Part shown: one piece after another, positions 53,073 through 62,611 of the stretch
Layout of the letters: each line of letters begins with the position of its first letter
Numbering within the stretch: position 1 is the first letter of the stretch
Assembly: GCF_000168295.1 (NCBI RefSeq)
Contig: NZ_AAQJ02000001.1
Span: 1,389,001-1,453,000, forward strand
Direction: 5' to 3'
Source of the DNA: Rickettsiella grylli
GTDB taxonomy: Bacteria; Pseudomonadota; Gammaproteobacteria; Diplorickettsiales; Diplorickettsiaceae
Length of the DNA stretch: 64,000 nucleotides
Position numbers and translations under genes: made by a program
The notes under the pieces: generated by a model
The model's database searches: none
Told to the model about the DNA's origin: nothing
What the model saw: only the letters and a program-made list of their open reading frames with translations

Positions 53073-55109
53073 TTAAACATTGATTCGACCAATCGAAATA
53101 GAGCAGTTTTTTTCATTTTCATGTTCATACTGGCCAGTTTCCAATGCTTTTGCCAATTCATTGACACACCTTTGTGCATTATCGGATAAAAGAGAAATCT
53201 CACCTAAGAGTTCTTTTACGTTTTCATGACTGTTTAATCTATCGATTATTTCTTGACGCGATTGGGGAAGATCAAGCAAACGTAAACTCATCGATGTATT
53301 TTCCATCTCTATTTTTGAAGATTTAAGTCGTACTTGAATAGAAAACAAAGCATCTAGAACGTGAATATGCGGCGTTTTTTCGATGCGTCGAAATTCTTCC
53401 TCAATTAAGTTCAAAAATAATTTTTTCGCTAAACGTTCTCTAAATCCTCGTTTAAAAACGGGATAAGGATTCATACCCGCTACTATAAAATGCCACCATT
53501 TTAGTTTAAAAATCTCATTTTCGATTCGCTTTAAATCAACACATTGGTAAGCATTGAAAAGAAATTTTTTTACAAAAAAATGCTTATGATATGCATTGAA
53601 AAAATAATATTGACCTGATAAAAAATTTAAGACATTTTTGAAATAATTACTTTTATTTTTTAAATATTTTTTTGGGTATACAACAGTGTCGTCATTATGA
53701 ATAAAAAATTCATTTAAAATTTCGAAATGCCGTTCTAAAATCTTTTTCAGACTATTATCTACAATAAATGCATTTAAAAAACGAGGCTCTTGAAATATTT
53801 TTATTTTCTTTATATTTTGTAAATCAAATAAACGATACTTATTATTAACAGGTAGTGAGCCTTGTTTAAATAAACTTAAAAAACATTCTAAATAGTTAAT
53901 TATTTTATCCCTATTAAATTCTTTTTTCATCCGTTCATAAGAATCATCTAAAGCGTAAATATACGTTAAAGAAATTCCCAAGCGCTGAGAAAAAAGATCA
54001 ATTTTTTTCAATGTTTTCTTTATTTTCTGAATTGAAAAAATAATATTTTCAGCATACAAAATAAGCGCTTTAAAATTTTCGTAATTCATTGCTTCCAGAA
54101 AATCAATTAAAAAAATCTCTTTTTTTGCTATTCTTTCAAAATCACATAATTGGACACTCAATGATTGCATTCCCTTAGAATGTCGCCATTCACTTAGTTT
54201 TTCCTCGATAAAAGATACATTTTTTTCCGATCCAAAAACTTCACGTTCTTTTTCCGCTATTCGGTTTTCTAATAAACATTTCTCTTCTATCATCCTAATT
54301 GGCTTTTCTTTACGTCTCGAAAAAAATACTTCGTCACCGTAAATTTGGTTTAATCGTTCTGCTTCCTTAAAAAACAAATAGGATGAATCGTGATCATAGC
54401 CAATGCCATCCTCATCACACCGAATGACCCTTGTCCTTATTTTTTTTTGAGAAAGTTTTTTTCTTGTCGGAATATGTTTAATTTCTCTAGCATATAAAAG
54501 GCTTTCGGGATAAGAAAACAATTTTTTTGAATCAAAAACTAATGGTGTGGTCTTTCGCGCTAATGTATCTATTAAAAAACTGGGTTGGTCTTTCAATAAG
54601 GTATTTAACATGAATTTCGATTTTTTAAATAACCTTATCAGTGTTGTTAATGTGTTTACCGAAAAAAAATGATTGGTCGTAGTAAAAACCGCTAATCGAT
54701 TAAATTCTTTTAATTCTGTTCTTACGCTAAGATCCCCTGTATTCGCTTGTTTTAAATAAGAAAGAATTTTAAATATTTTCTCTTCAGGTAAACAATCAAT
54801 ATGGGTTATAAGATGACAGAAGCAACTTTCTATTAAATTTTCTATTTTTTGATCATTAATACCGTTTGTTTTTGCTCTAAAATAATTGTGGATAGTATTT
54901 ATAACAAAGGCTATCATAGGGCCGTCATGTGAAGGGTGAGACTTTCGACGAAGCCACTGTAAAATTTTCATTTCTTTTTCGGAAGAATCGCTTCCTATCA
55001 TGCTCATTGTTGTCAATCTTTGCTTTTCAATTTTCGCAACCAGTTGAACATTATTTTTTGATGATGTTTCAGATTTATTTAGCATTAAATTCCCAACTCT
55101 TTGTATCAT
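53073..55109 (-). CDS. Large hypothetical protein, helical and lysine-rich
   Basis: A 678-residue protein with no recognised domain. It is almost wholly helical and charged, with likely coiled segments around residues 260-330 (EEKCLLENRIAEKEREVFG) and 610-670. There is no signal peptide or membrane helix. The start is uncertain: ATG at 55109, or ATG at 55085 with a GGGA site. It follows the 710-residue gene after 37 nt on the same strand, so the two are probably co-transcribed. Size, composition and lack of family fit a secreted effector or a structural protein, but no direct evidence is present. Confidence 0.6.
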   Translation of the reverse strand: MIQRVGNLMLNKSETSSKNNVQLVAKIEKQRLTTMSMIGSDSSEKEMKILQWLRRKSHPSHDGPMIAFVINTIHNYFRAKTNGINDQKIENLIESCFCHLITHIDCLPEEKIFKILSYLKQANTGDLSVRTELKEFNRLAVFTTTNHFFSVNTLTTLIRLFKKSKFMLNTLLKDQPSFLIDTLARKTTPLVFDSKKLFSYPESLLYAREIKHIPTRKKLSQKKIRTRVIRCDEDGIGYDHDSSYLFFKEAERLNQIYGDEVFFSRRKEKPIRMIEEKCLLENRIAEKEREVFGSEKNVSFIEEKLSEWRHSKGMQSLSVQLCDFERIAKKEIFLIDFLEAMNYENFKALILYAENIIFSIQKIKKTLKKIDLFSQRLGISLTYIYALDDSYERMKKEFNRDKIINYLECFLSLFKQGSLPVNNKYRLFDLQNIKKIKIFQEPRFLNAFIVDNSLKKILERHFEILNEFFIHNDDTVVYPKKYLKNKSNYFKNVLNFLSGQYYFFNAYHKHFFVKKFLFNAYQCVDLKRIENEIFKLKWWHFIVAGMNPYPVFKRGFRERLAKKLFLNLIEEEFRRIEKTPHIHVLDALFSIQVRLKSSKIEMENTSMSLRLLDLPQSRQEIIDRLNSHENVKELLGEISLLSDNAQRCVNELAKALETGQYEHENEKNCSISIGRINV

Positions 55110-55146
55110 TAGGCATTTCTTTCTATCAATTCACTACAATAAATAC

Positions 55147-57279
55147 CTACCTCCTACCTATTACTCCTTGCCTATTATTAATTTTGTTTTCGCTACCGCA
55201 ACTCCTATTTATTTCAAAAAAGTCTGTATGGTTAACAGAAGTTGATCCCGGCTCTTTGTTTGACAAATAATCAATCTGCTGTTCTGAAATTTTTAATTGA
55301 TGTAAATTTCTATTTAGATCGTGTTTAAAACATTTTAAAATTTCATTAACCTTATTTTGAAGATAAAGTTTATTCGAAATCATTATTATTTGGTTTAGCA
55401 TTTTTTCTTTATCGCTATTTATATTTAAATAACGTTTTGAGTCTTCAATCAGACGATTATCGCCATATAAAGCACATTGTTCTGCCCACGTATTCGCAAC
55501 GTTAACTTTATCTAACCAAGGCCAACGAATAATGCCATAGCTTAACAATTCCCAAAAATTGTGGGTTAAAATAAAATTTTTAATCACATTAAAACTCGAA
55601 GTACTCTCTAATTGAGCTTGTATTTTCTTCAACGTAAAATCAAAACTCAAACAGCCACAATAAATTAATTTATAAAAAAAAGTAGATTTTCCGATTCCGG
55701 CGACAAACCATGGTTTTTTCTTTTCAATAGCATGCTGCATTCTTTCTAATTCAGCAGCAAGCTGTTGAATCAATACATTAAATCTATCATTAATAGAACT
55801 ATTAAACTTCTTTATTAAATTAATAACGTGATTGACATCGATTTGTTGACTCGGCAATTGTAGAGGCGGGCTATCGCAACGATCATCATGTATCGTATTT
55901 TTTTGAAAAAATGAGTTCCACTTTTCCAATTCGTTTCGAATAGTCAGTAATTCTTTTTTCGTGGGTATCAATAAATGCTTCAAATCATTTTGAATCACTT
56001 TCTTGTTTTCTTTTTTTGGGAAAGATTTAAAATTTTTTTGAATAAGTTGTGAAGGTTGTGCTGAATTTATTTCTGTAAACTCGTTTAATTTTTTTTCGAC
56101 ATGAGAGGCGAGCAATTTTGCAGTTGACTTAATCAAATTAACCTTACTTGTTTTTTTGGTGAGTAACTTAAAATAAAAATTTAAATCATTATTATATGTT
56201 TGAATAACATTTTTTTTTGATTCTTTTTCTTTAGTACAGTCACGATTAGCTTCGTAAAGCTTAGTAAATATCTTTTCATTGTCAATACATTCTGGAAAGT
56301 AGCACTTAAAATCATCTTGTAAAATATCATCTATAAAATAGGTTTTTTCTTGATGCTGGGTATTTAAAGTGTTCTCCATTGATTGGAAAATTTTTTCTTT
56401 AAAATCTTTTTTAAATTCTATTAAATAATCACTCAATGTTTTTGATGTAAATAGTGTATTAAAAATATTTTTTTTTGAGGTTATCGCTTGATAATTGTAA
56501 GCCTCCAATGCGTGATAGACCAAGTTTATAACTTGATTCATATCGTCTACATCAAGATGAGAGTCATTAATACATTTATTTGTAAATAAAGTAATAAAAT
56601 GGATTACGGGTGAATCAATTTGTTGCTTTAAAATTTCTAAAAGTTGATTGAATAACGTCTGAAAAAGTAATTTTTTATTTAATTCACGAATTATTCCAAA
56701 AAAATTCTTTCTTATTTCTTTTGCATCCTTTTCATCAATCTCTCCTATTAACTCGGTTGCACAGCGTAAATCCTCTTTATTAGGGTGTACGCCAGGCTCA
56801 TTAATGAACAATTTCAATAAATCAAATAAGCTCATTAATGTTTTATTAACGTTTGGATCCGTTATAGATTTATTTAATAATAGTATCGCTAATTCAAAGT
56901 ACTTTAATTTAAGCTTAATGTTTAAGCTTAAAAGTTTAAAAACAAACTCTTTTATTTTATTATATTCGTTTTGTTTTTCTGTTATTTTATTTCCTAGTGC
57001 ATTAGCGTATAAAATTACTAGGTTGTATCTTACGTTTTTTAATTTCGCTAATAAAAGATAGGAATCTGATAAAGTGATTAGATTATCCGGTAGATCTTTT
57101 TCAATGTGTTGGACCGTTTTTATTTTATTTTTAAATCGTTCTGAAGCCTTATCAACAAGAAATTTAGCACTTAATGCATTCAGTTTATATTCACATTGAA
57201 GACAATTTAATAAATAATGTTGTAATTTTTCATCTTCTACTGAAGTTTTAATAATATTTTGAAATTCTTCTTCATTCAT
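55147..57279 (-). CDS. Large hypothetical protein, helical and lysine-rich
   Basis: A 710-residue protein I do not recognise. It is dominated by alpha-helical, Lys/Asn/Ile-rich sequence without signal peptide. A moderately hydrophobic patch with WFVAGIGKSTFFYKL occurs near residue 540; the GIGKST string looks like a P-loop but lacks the first glycine. AGGA lies before the ATG. It starts 54 nt after tusE and is followed after 37 nt by the 678-residue gene. Its neighbour and style suggest a pair of host-interaction proteins; that is inference. Confidence 0.6.
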   Translation of the reverse strand: MNEEEFQNIIKTSVEDEKLQHYLLNCLQCEYKLNALSAKFLVDKASERFKNKIKTVQHIEKDLPDNLITLSDSYLLLAKLKNVRYNLVILYANALGNKITEKQNEYNKIKEFVFKLLSLNIKLKLKYFELAILLLNKSITDPNVNKTLMSLFDLLKLFINEPGVHPNKEDLRCATELIGEIDEKDAKEIRKNFFGIIRELNKKLLFQTLFNQLLEILKQQIDSPVIHFITLFTNKCINDSHLDVDDMNQVINLVYHALEAYNYQAITSKKNIFNTLFTSKTLSDYLIEFKKDFKEKIFQSMENTLNTQHQEKTYFIDDILQDDFKCYFPECIDNEKIFTKLYEANRDCTKEKESKKNVIQTYNNDLNFYFKLLTKKTSKVNLIKSTAKLLASHVEKKLNEFTEINSAQPSQLIQKNFKSFPKKENKKVIQNDLKHLLIPTKKELLTIRNELEKWNSFFQKNTIHDDRCDSPPLQLPSQQIDVNHVINLIKKFNSSINDRFNVLIQQLAAELERMQHAIEKKKPWFVAGIGKSTFFYKLIYCGCLSFDFTLKKIQAQLESTSSFNVIKNFILTHNFWELLSYGIIRWPWLDKVNVANTWAEQCALYGDNRLIEDSKRYLNINSDKEKMLNQIIMISNKLYLQNKVNEILKCFKHDLNRNLHQLKISEQQIDYLSNKEPGSTSVNHTDFFEINRSCGSENKINNRQGVIGRR

Positions 57280-57333
57280 AATTTTTCCTGAAACTATTAA
57301 TTTTTAAAATTTTTTTCTTTGTTGAGAGAAAAC

Positions 57334-57669
57334 CTACATACAACGCGCGGGCCTCGGCAATCCAGCTAATTTACTGGCTTGCTTCAATATTCCTTTGGGA
57401 AATAGGTTATTGAGATAAATACTGTTCCCTTTTCCAGATCCTAGTTGAATAGCTAATTGATTCACTAAAATCCTGATAGGAGGTATTTTATGGTATTGCT
57501 GATAAAAATTACGTAAAAAATAAATGACATGCCAATGATCGTCGATAAGTATTAACGCTTCATCTTTGGCTATTTTTGTTGCTATTTTTTCATGCCAATC
57601 CGCTGGGTGAACAAGATATCCAAATTGATCCGTTAAGATTTTCTCGCCATTGATCATTAAATTATTCAT
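57334..57669 (-). CDS. tusE: Sulfur relay protein TusE (DsrC family)
   Basis: Small sulfur carrier (111 residues) that passes persulfide sulfur to MnmA for 2-thiolation of tRNA wobble uridine. It has the DsrC-family body (DQFGYLVHPADWHEKIA, DDHWHVIYFLRNFY) and the conserved penultimate cysteine Cys110 in RPARCM. The second DsrC cysteine, about ten residues earlier, is absent as in TusE, ruling out dissimilatory sulfite reduction. It lies on the same strand as the BI-1 gene upstream, as tusE and yccA are neighbours in E. coli. The tusBCD genes are not in the window. Confidence 0.9.
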   Translation of the reverse strand: MNNLMINGEKILTDQFGYLVHPADWHEKIATKIAKDEALILIDDHWHVIYFLRNFYQQYHKIPPIRILVNQLAIQLGSGKGNSIYLNNLFPKGILKQASKLAGLPRPARCM

Positions 57670-57904
57670 TTATCACCTGCTACCAACCCATGAAATACGA
57701 CAACACATATTGTTAAAATAAAACTAAACGCTATTTTTTAAGCAGGTTTTTTACTTAATTAAACTCCTTAATGGATAGAATTGAGAAACATTCTTGATCG
57801 AACTAAAGAACAAACATCCAGCTAATCTCGGAAGAAATGATCAAACATAAAAAACAGCTATAAAACTTATTTATCGCCCAAATTTATAGTAACCTTCTTT
57901 TATG

Positions 57905-58579
57905 CTAATCTCGATTCCCACTAAACGCCCCTAGTAAATTTAATAAACTTAAAAAGATGTTATAAAGTGATACATAAAGTGTCACTGTTGCCATAATGTA
58001 ATTCGTTTCTCCCCCATGGATAATTTGGCTGGTTTGTAGCAAAATTATACCCGATGACAGTAATATAAATACCGCAGACAGGGTCAGCATCAATGCAGGA
58101 ATATGGAAGAAAAGTGCACCTATACTGGCTAGAAAAGCCACAATCATTCCCACCATCAGAAAACTTGCCATGAAACTAAAATCTTTCTTGGTGGTTAACG
58201 CATAAGCAGACAACGCGAAAAAGATAAGGCCCGTTGCACCCAATGACATCATAATTAATTCATGTCCATTGGTAAATCCGTGGATATAATGATTCAAAAT
58301 AGGTCCCAATGTATATCCCATAAATCCAGTTAAACTAAACACGGATAACAAACCCCAAGAACTATTCCGCGTGAAGTTAGTTAAAAATAATAAGCCGAAA
58401 TATCCAATCAGTGTAATCAATGGATTGAGTGGTGGCGCATTTGTAATCAATGCCAACCCCGCTGTAAATGCGCTGAAAATCAGTGTTAACCCTAAAAGAA
58501 TGTAGGTATTCCGTAAGACGGTATTGGTCGCTAAAACAGATTCTAAGCTAGGATTTAATAATATTTTACTTGAAGCCAT
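57905..58579 (-). CDS. BAX inhibitor-1 family membrane protein (YccA-like)
   Basis: A 224-residue inner-membrane protein with seven hydrophobic helices, of the BI-1/YccA/YbhL family. E. coli YccA modulates the FtsH protease; other members are calcium-leak channels. Family features are the TYILLGLTLIFSAFTAG opening, SLGATGLIFFALSAYAL and the final ATVTLYVSLYNIFLSLL helix with its acidic/polar pore residues and short C-terminal tail. It stands upstream of tusE, matching the yccA-tusE adjacency in E. coli, with 235 bp between that hold no recognisable gene. Confidence 0.92.
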   Translation of the reverse strand: MASSKILLNPSLESVLATNTVLRNTYILLGLTLIFSAFTAGLALITNAPPLNPLITLIGYFGLLFLTNFTRNSSWGLLSVFSLTGFMGYTLGPILNHYIHGFTNGHELIMMSLGATGLIFFALSAYALTTKKDFSFMASFLMVGMIVAFLASIGALFFHIPALMLTLSAVFILLSSGIILLQTSQIIHGGETNYIMATVTLYVSLYNIFLSLLNLLGAFSGNRD

Positions 58580-58658
58580 ATGCCCCTCGATAATCTAAAA
58601 ATTTACTAATTCTATCATAAGCTATTTTAAGCTTAAAGATGAGCCAAGTAAATCATTA

Positions 58659-59474
58659 TTACTCCCATAAAGGGTATCTTTCCAGGCTAATCGGTGTCTT
58701 AAAAAAAAGGGAGGCGAGGGCAGAAAACGCAGGTGTGTAATCCGAGACATAAAATCTTTTTTTAGGTCCTCCGTTCGTTGAGACGGCAAGAAGTTTTCGC
58801 TCTTTTAGCCTGCTTTTAACCGCTTCTGCAACGATATCTGTTGAATCAACAATAGTGGTAGAATCACCATAAAAACGCTTAATTTGCTGCTTAATTAACG
58901 GGTAGTGCGTACATCCTAAAACCAACGCATCAAGATTACGAAGCGATGATTCTTTTAGATAGGTTTTAATCGCGTCACTCATTATTGTTTGATCCATAAA
59001 ACCTTCCTCTATTAATGGTACAAGTAACGGTGTAGCCAGTGTATTTAATTGAATGTTAATGCCTAATTCATCCAATTTTTTTTTATAGATATTAGAATTA
59101 ATAGTCTGTTTAGTTCCAATCAGACCAATTGTTTTATCAACATAATACCTCGCTAAATGGTCAATCATCGGATCGATCACATCCACAACCATCCGCTTAT
59201 GGCCTAAATATTCTTTAACTAATTCATAGGCAACAGCCGATGCCGAATTACACGCTATCAAAATAAGCTTACAATTTTGTTTAATCAACATATCGCAAAT
59301 CTTAATGGAGTAAGCCTGAATAGCGGCTGCAGACTTATCACCCCATGGAGCATGGGCTGTATCGCCAAAATAGATAATTGATTCATTCGGTAATAGCTTA
59401 GTAACCGCGTGAGCAACCGTTAAACCGCCCATACCACTATCAAATATGCCAATAGGTTGTGAATGAGAAGACAT
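58659..59474 (-). CDS. murI: Glutamate racemase
   Basis: Makes D-glutamate for peptidoglycan. The two catalytic cysteines are Cys75 in IACNSASA and Cys188 in LGCTHYPLI, and the N-terminus GIFDSGMGGLTV is diagnostic. The 271-residue length is typical. It starts 9 nt after the stop of the TauE/SafE gene and is the last gene of a three-gene minus-strand operon. It confirms that this organism still builds a cell wall. Confidence 0.96.
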   Translation of the reverse strand: MSSHSQPIGIFDSGMGGLTVAHAVTKLLPNESIIYFGDTAHAPWGDKSAAAIQAYSIKICDMLIKQNCKLILIACNSASAVAYELVKEYLGHKRMVVDVIDPMIDHLARYYVDKTIGLIGTKQTINSNIYKKKLDELGINIQLNTLATPLLVPLIEEGFMDQTIMSDAIKTYLKESSLRNLDALVLGCTHYPLIKQQIKRFYGDSTTIVDSTDIVAEAVKSRLKERKLLAVSTNGGPKKRFYVSDYTPAFSALASLFFKTPISLERYPLWE

Positions 59475-59483
59475 AAAAATACT

Positions 59484-60272
59484 TTAATAGATTAATAACG
59501 TTATACCTAATACAAAAAGAAATAAAGCAAAAAACCTTCGCAAAATATTCCCTGCAACGCGCTTCCCTAATTTAGTCCCTATCGGCACAAATAGCACACT
59601 CCCTATAGATATTCCTACTACGGCTGGCCAATATACAAATCCGAGGCTACCTACGGGAAGATTACTGGCATGCCAGCCGGTTAATGTAAACGTGATTGCG
59701 CCTAAAATTGCCAATAACAATACACACGCTGAAGAGGTTGCAATAGCGGCATGTGTTGACAATCCTAAGCGTAAAAAGACAGGGACTGCAATTGCTCCCC
59801 CACCCAAACCCAACATCCCAGAAATAATTCCTATAAAAAAACCTATATATCCCTTTTTAAAAGGAGTTAATACAATTATTTCCTTTTTTATACGAGGACT
59901 TCGATGAAAATATAATTTGAATGCGACTGAAAAGAGAAACAAACTAAATAGCAGCTTTAACGTTTTTGTTGATAATAATAATGCGAGTAAGGCACCTGTT
60001 ATTATCCCGACGGTCATGCCTGGAACTAATTGCCTAAACAAATACCAATTAATAGAAAAACTGCGTTGCTGATGGTAAACCGCAATCAACGCAGTAAAAA
60101 TAATAGAGGTTAAGGCTGTGCTCGTTGCCATATGCATTTGCAACGATTGAGGAATATCGGTATGTGAAAAAATGGCAAGCAATCCAGGAACTAATAGGGT
60201 ACCTCCCCCAATACCCAATAGCCCGGCTAAAAACCCGGCTAATAAGCCTATCGTTATATATAATAAAAACAT
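59484..60272 (-). CDS. TauE/SafE family membrane protein (YfcA-like)
   Basis: A 262-residue inner-membrane protein with about eight helices arranged as two similar halves. The glycine-rich repeats GLLGIGGGTLLVPGLLA (near residue 18) and GMLGLGGGAIAVPVFL (near residue 156) are the family mark. Members export or import sulfur-containing or other small organic anions; the substrate here is unknown. It lies between a CDF metal exporter (40 nt upstream) and murI (9 nt downstream). Confidence 0.9.
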   Translation of the reverse strand: MFLLYITIGLLAGFLAGLLGIGGGTLLVPGLLAIFSHTDIPQSLQMHMATSTALTSIIFTALIAVYHQQRSFSINWYLFRQLVPGMTVGIITGALLALLLSTKTLKLLFSLFLFSVAFKLYFHRSPRIKKEIIVLTPFKKGYIGFFIGIISGMLGLGGGAIAVPVFLRLGLSTHAAIATSSACVLLLAILGAITFTLTGWHASNLPVGSLGFVYWPAVVGISIGSVLFVPIGTKLGKRVAGNILRRFFALFLFVLGITLLIY

Positions 60273-60312
60273 TTAATCCAAAAAATAGAGCGCTATTTTT
60301 GCGAAGTAAAGC

Positions 60313-61209
60313 TTAACAAATTAAAGACTGCGAACAAGGAAAATCTTTTTGACCTTGCTCAACTTGCAAAGTAACGTGTTGAATATGAAATTTTTCAGCT
60401 AAAACTTGATTAATTTTGAAATATTCTTCATCCGATAAATTAGTTTCGGGCATTATTAAATGTGCAGTTAATGCTGTTTCTTGCGTACTTAGCCCCCAAA
60501 TATGTAAATCATGAACCTCTTGAACTCCGGGTAAATTCTTTAAATAAGTATATATCTCCTTTGAGTCTACCCCATAAGGAACTGCTCCTAAGATTAATTC
60601 TACTGAACGCCGTAACAAATTCCAACTACCCCACGTAATAATACCAACAATCAGTAATCCTACTATAGGATCTATCCATAACCACTTCGTAAAATAAATA
60701 ACAGCACCTGCTAATACAACACCTAAAGCAATAAGTGCATCATAAGTTAAATGTAAAAAAGCACTTTTAATATTTAGATCAGAACAATTTTCTCTTAAAA
60801 ATAACAACGCCGTACTTCCATTAAGCACCATTCCAATAAAAGCCACGATCATAATGATCATTTCATTTATTTCTTTAGGATTATAAAGCCTATTTACTGA
60901 TTCATAAATAATTAATGCGGAAGTTAATACCAGCAGTAAAGCGTTGGCTAAAGCCGCCAAAATTGTTAATTTTTTATAGCCATAACTATAACGCTGCGTC
61001 GCCCGTCTTTTAATTAAAACGCTCGCTCCCCAGGACATCAATAAACCTAAAACATCCGCAAAATTATGTACTGCATCGGATAGTAAACTGACTGAATGTG
61101 CAATAAATCCATAGACAACTTCAGTGAATACAAAACCAAAATTTAATAAGACAGCAAGCGCAAAACTCACATTTAAGCGAAGTATGTGATGCTGATGATT
61201 ATGTGACAT
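60313..61209 (-). CDS. Cation diffusion facilitator, CzcD/ZitB-like
   Basis: Zinc-type metal exporter of the CDF family, 298 residues from the ATG at 61209 (MSHNHQHH, the His-rich N-terminus usual for CzcD/ZitB); an upstream ATG at 61242 is less likely. Six transmembrane helices carry the metal site: LLSDAVHNFAD in helix 2 and the His/Asp pair in LHLTYDALIA of helix 5. The cytoplasmic domain has VQEVHDLHIWGLS. It differs from the FieF-like protein at 15239, so the organism has two metal exporters. It heads the operon with the TauE and murI genes. Confidence 0.92.
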   Translation of the reverse strand: MSHNHQHHILRLNVSFALAVLLNFGFVFTEVVYGFIAHSVSLLSDAVHNFADVLGLLMSWGASVLIKRRATQRYSYGYKKLTILAALANALLLVLTSALIIYESVNRLYNPKEINEMIIMIVAFIGMVLNGSTALLFLRENCSDLNIKSAFLHLTYDALIALGVVLAGAVIYFTKWLWIDPIVGLLIVGIITWGSWNLLRRSVELILGAVPYGVDSKEIYTYLKNLPGVQEVHDLHIWGLSTQETALTAHLIMPETNLSDEEYFKINQVLAEKFHIQHVTLQVEQGQKDFPCSQSLIC

Positions 61210-61354
61210 AACATTAATGATAATGTTGGAAAACGAGATCAATCATCCTTGTTCAGACGATTAAGGCCACTTACTGATTTAATAATAGTCAAGGAAAACA
61301 TTTTCTGCTCTAATTAAATTCTTACGTGTATTCAAATCTCTTGATAGCCGGTTA

Positions 61355-61447
61355 AGCTTTCTTATCTTAATTGTTGTGCAAATGTCATCATCGTGTTTTT
61401 TTTCCTCCGGGAAGGCAGTACTCAACGTTCGGACACAAGCGACTCAA
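61355..61447 (-). pseudogene. Fragment of an Rpn-family gene
   Basis: About 90 bp closely match part of the intact gene beside it (near 61640-61735), for example TTGTTGTGCAAATGTCATCA and GGAAGGCAGTACTCAACGTT. An extra T in the T-run shifts the frame and several bases differ. It is the internal part of the gene only, so it is a decayed duplicate lying just past the intact copy's stop. Confidence 0.75.
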
Positions 61448-61495
61448 GGATAGAACATAACAAGATTATTTTCTTCTCATTATTTTGACAACAGG

Positions 61496-62419
61496 TTAGT
61501 GTTTATTCACTAAGTTCATCACTTCTTTTTCAGATAAGCCTGTTAATCTTTGGACGGCTTTGAAGGACATACCATCACCTAGCAAATTTTTAGCAATGGC
61601 TATTGCTTCTTCATACCGACCCTGTTCTAGACCCTGTTCTAGACCTTCTTGCCTTAATTGTTGTGCAAATGTCATCATCGTGTTTTTTTCCTCTGGGAAG
61701 GCAGTACTCAACGTTTGGACAAGCTGCTCAACCGCATTGGGTGACTCATCCTGCGTTTCGTTTATCATATATTTTACCACAAACCAACGATATTCTTTTC
61801 CAAATCGGTTTAAAAGACTTTGGATAAATTCTATTCTTCGATGAAGGATAGATAAAAAATTTTTAGCTCGACTATGTTTAAGCAGCATTTCCATCAGGTA
61901 TGCTGGACCGTCTTTAGCAAGTTCCTCATCTGATAAAACAGTCAAATCTATTAATGTAAAAGGTTTAAATACAATTTGTCTCGCTATTTGTAAATTTTCA
62001 AAATTATCATAGACATCCTGAGAATGGGGATAAGGTGATTTAATACCATGATAAACACAAATGGGAAGAACAATGGGTAATTTCTTGTTTCCTTGTCTAC
62101 AATATTGGTCCATCGCTGAAATCGTATATTGTAATTGCCTAAAAGCCATTAATTCGACATGGGCTGTCGATTCATGTTCAAGAATAAAAAAAATGTATCC
62201 CTTTTTTTCATTGATTTGGCATTGATAAACAATATCCGAATGAATTTCACGGAATTCAGGCAAGACGAAACTTTTATCCGTTAATTGCAGCGTTTCTATA
62301 TTGATTAATTTATAAATTTCAGAAGATAGCCTTGATTTAAGAAAGCTAATCGCTATGGTTTTTTTAGAGAGTGAATATTTAAACAACTTATCGTGCGCTT
62401 GATGAATGGTCATGGCCAT
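61496..62419 (-). CDS. Rpn-family recombination-promoting nuclease / PD-(D/E)XK transposase-like protein
   Basis: A 307-residue member of the Rpn (YhgA-like) family, endonucleases that promote recombination and are often found in many copies in Rickettsia-like and Legionella-like genomes. The nuclease core is visible: DKLFKYSLSKK at the start, HSDIVYQCQI with the catalytic Asp, and FILEHES with the Glu-containing strand, then the conserved FRQLQYTI helix. Near the C-terminus a tandem 12-bp repeat encodes GLEQGLEQG, followed by a LTGLSEKEV helix-turn-helix-like end. The start is at one of two methionines (MAMTIHQ). Confidence 0.85.
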   Translation of the reverse strand: MAMTIHQAHDKLFKYSLSKKTIAISFLKSRLSSEIYKLINIETLQLTDKSFVLPEFREIHSDIVYQCQINEKKGYIFFILEHESTAHVELMAFRQLQYTISAMDQYCRQGNKKLPIVLPICVYHGIKSPYPHSQDVYDNFENLQIARQIVFKPFTLIDLTVLSDEELAKDGPAYLMEMLLKHSRAKNFLSILHRRIEFIQSLLNRFGKEYRWFVVKYMINETQDESPNAVEQLVQTLSTAFPEEKNTMMTFAQQLRQEGLEQGLEQGRYEEAIAIAKNLLGDGMSFKAVQRLTGLSEKEVMNLVNKH

Positions 62420-62611
62420 TTCTTGTTATCCTTATTATAATGTAGTTCAAAGAAGTTTATCGAAATATATCATAAATGATAATAGTTAATCTATATCTTG
62501 AATAAGACATTTCTTCTTTATATGTATTATGCAATCAAGCCGCTCTTGTTCACTTAATTGACTTAACTTCAGGATGTTTTTTCAGGAACTAACCGATTAT
62601 GAGGCGTAAAC

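Noticed and set aside
55147-57279. GIGKST in the 710-residue protein looked like a Walker A motif.
   Set aside because: The first glycine of GxxxxGK(S/T) is missing and no Walker B follows, so no nucleotide binding is claimed.
57754-57772. Two CTTAAT motifs upstream of tusE resembling a PmrA box.
   Set aside because: The half-sites start 13 bp apart rather than 11, and the outer positions do not match, so the element is not a PmrA site.
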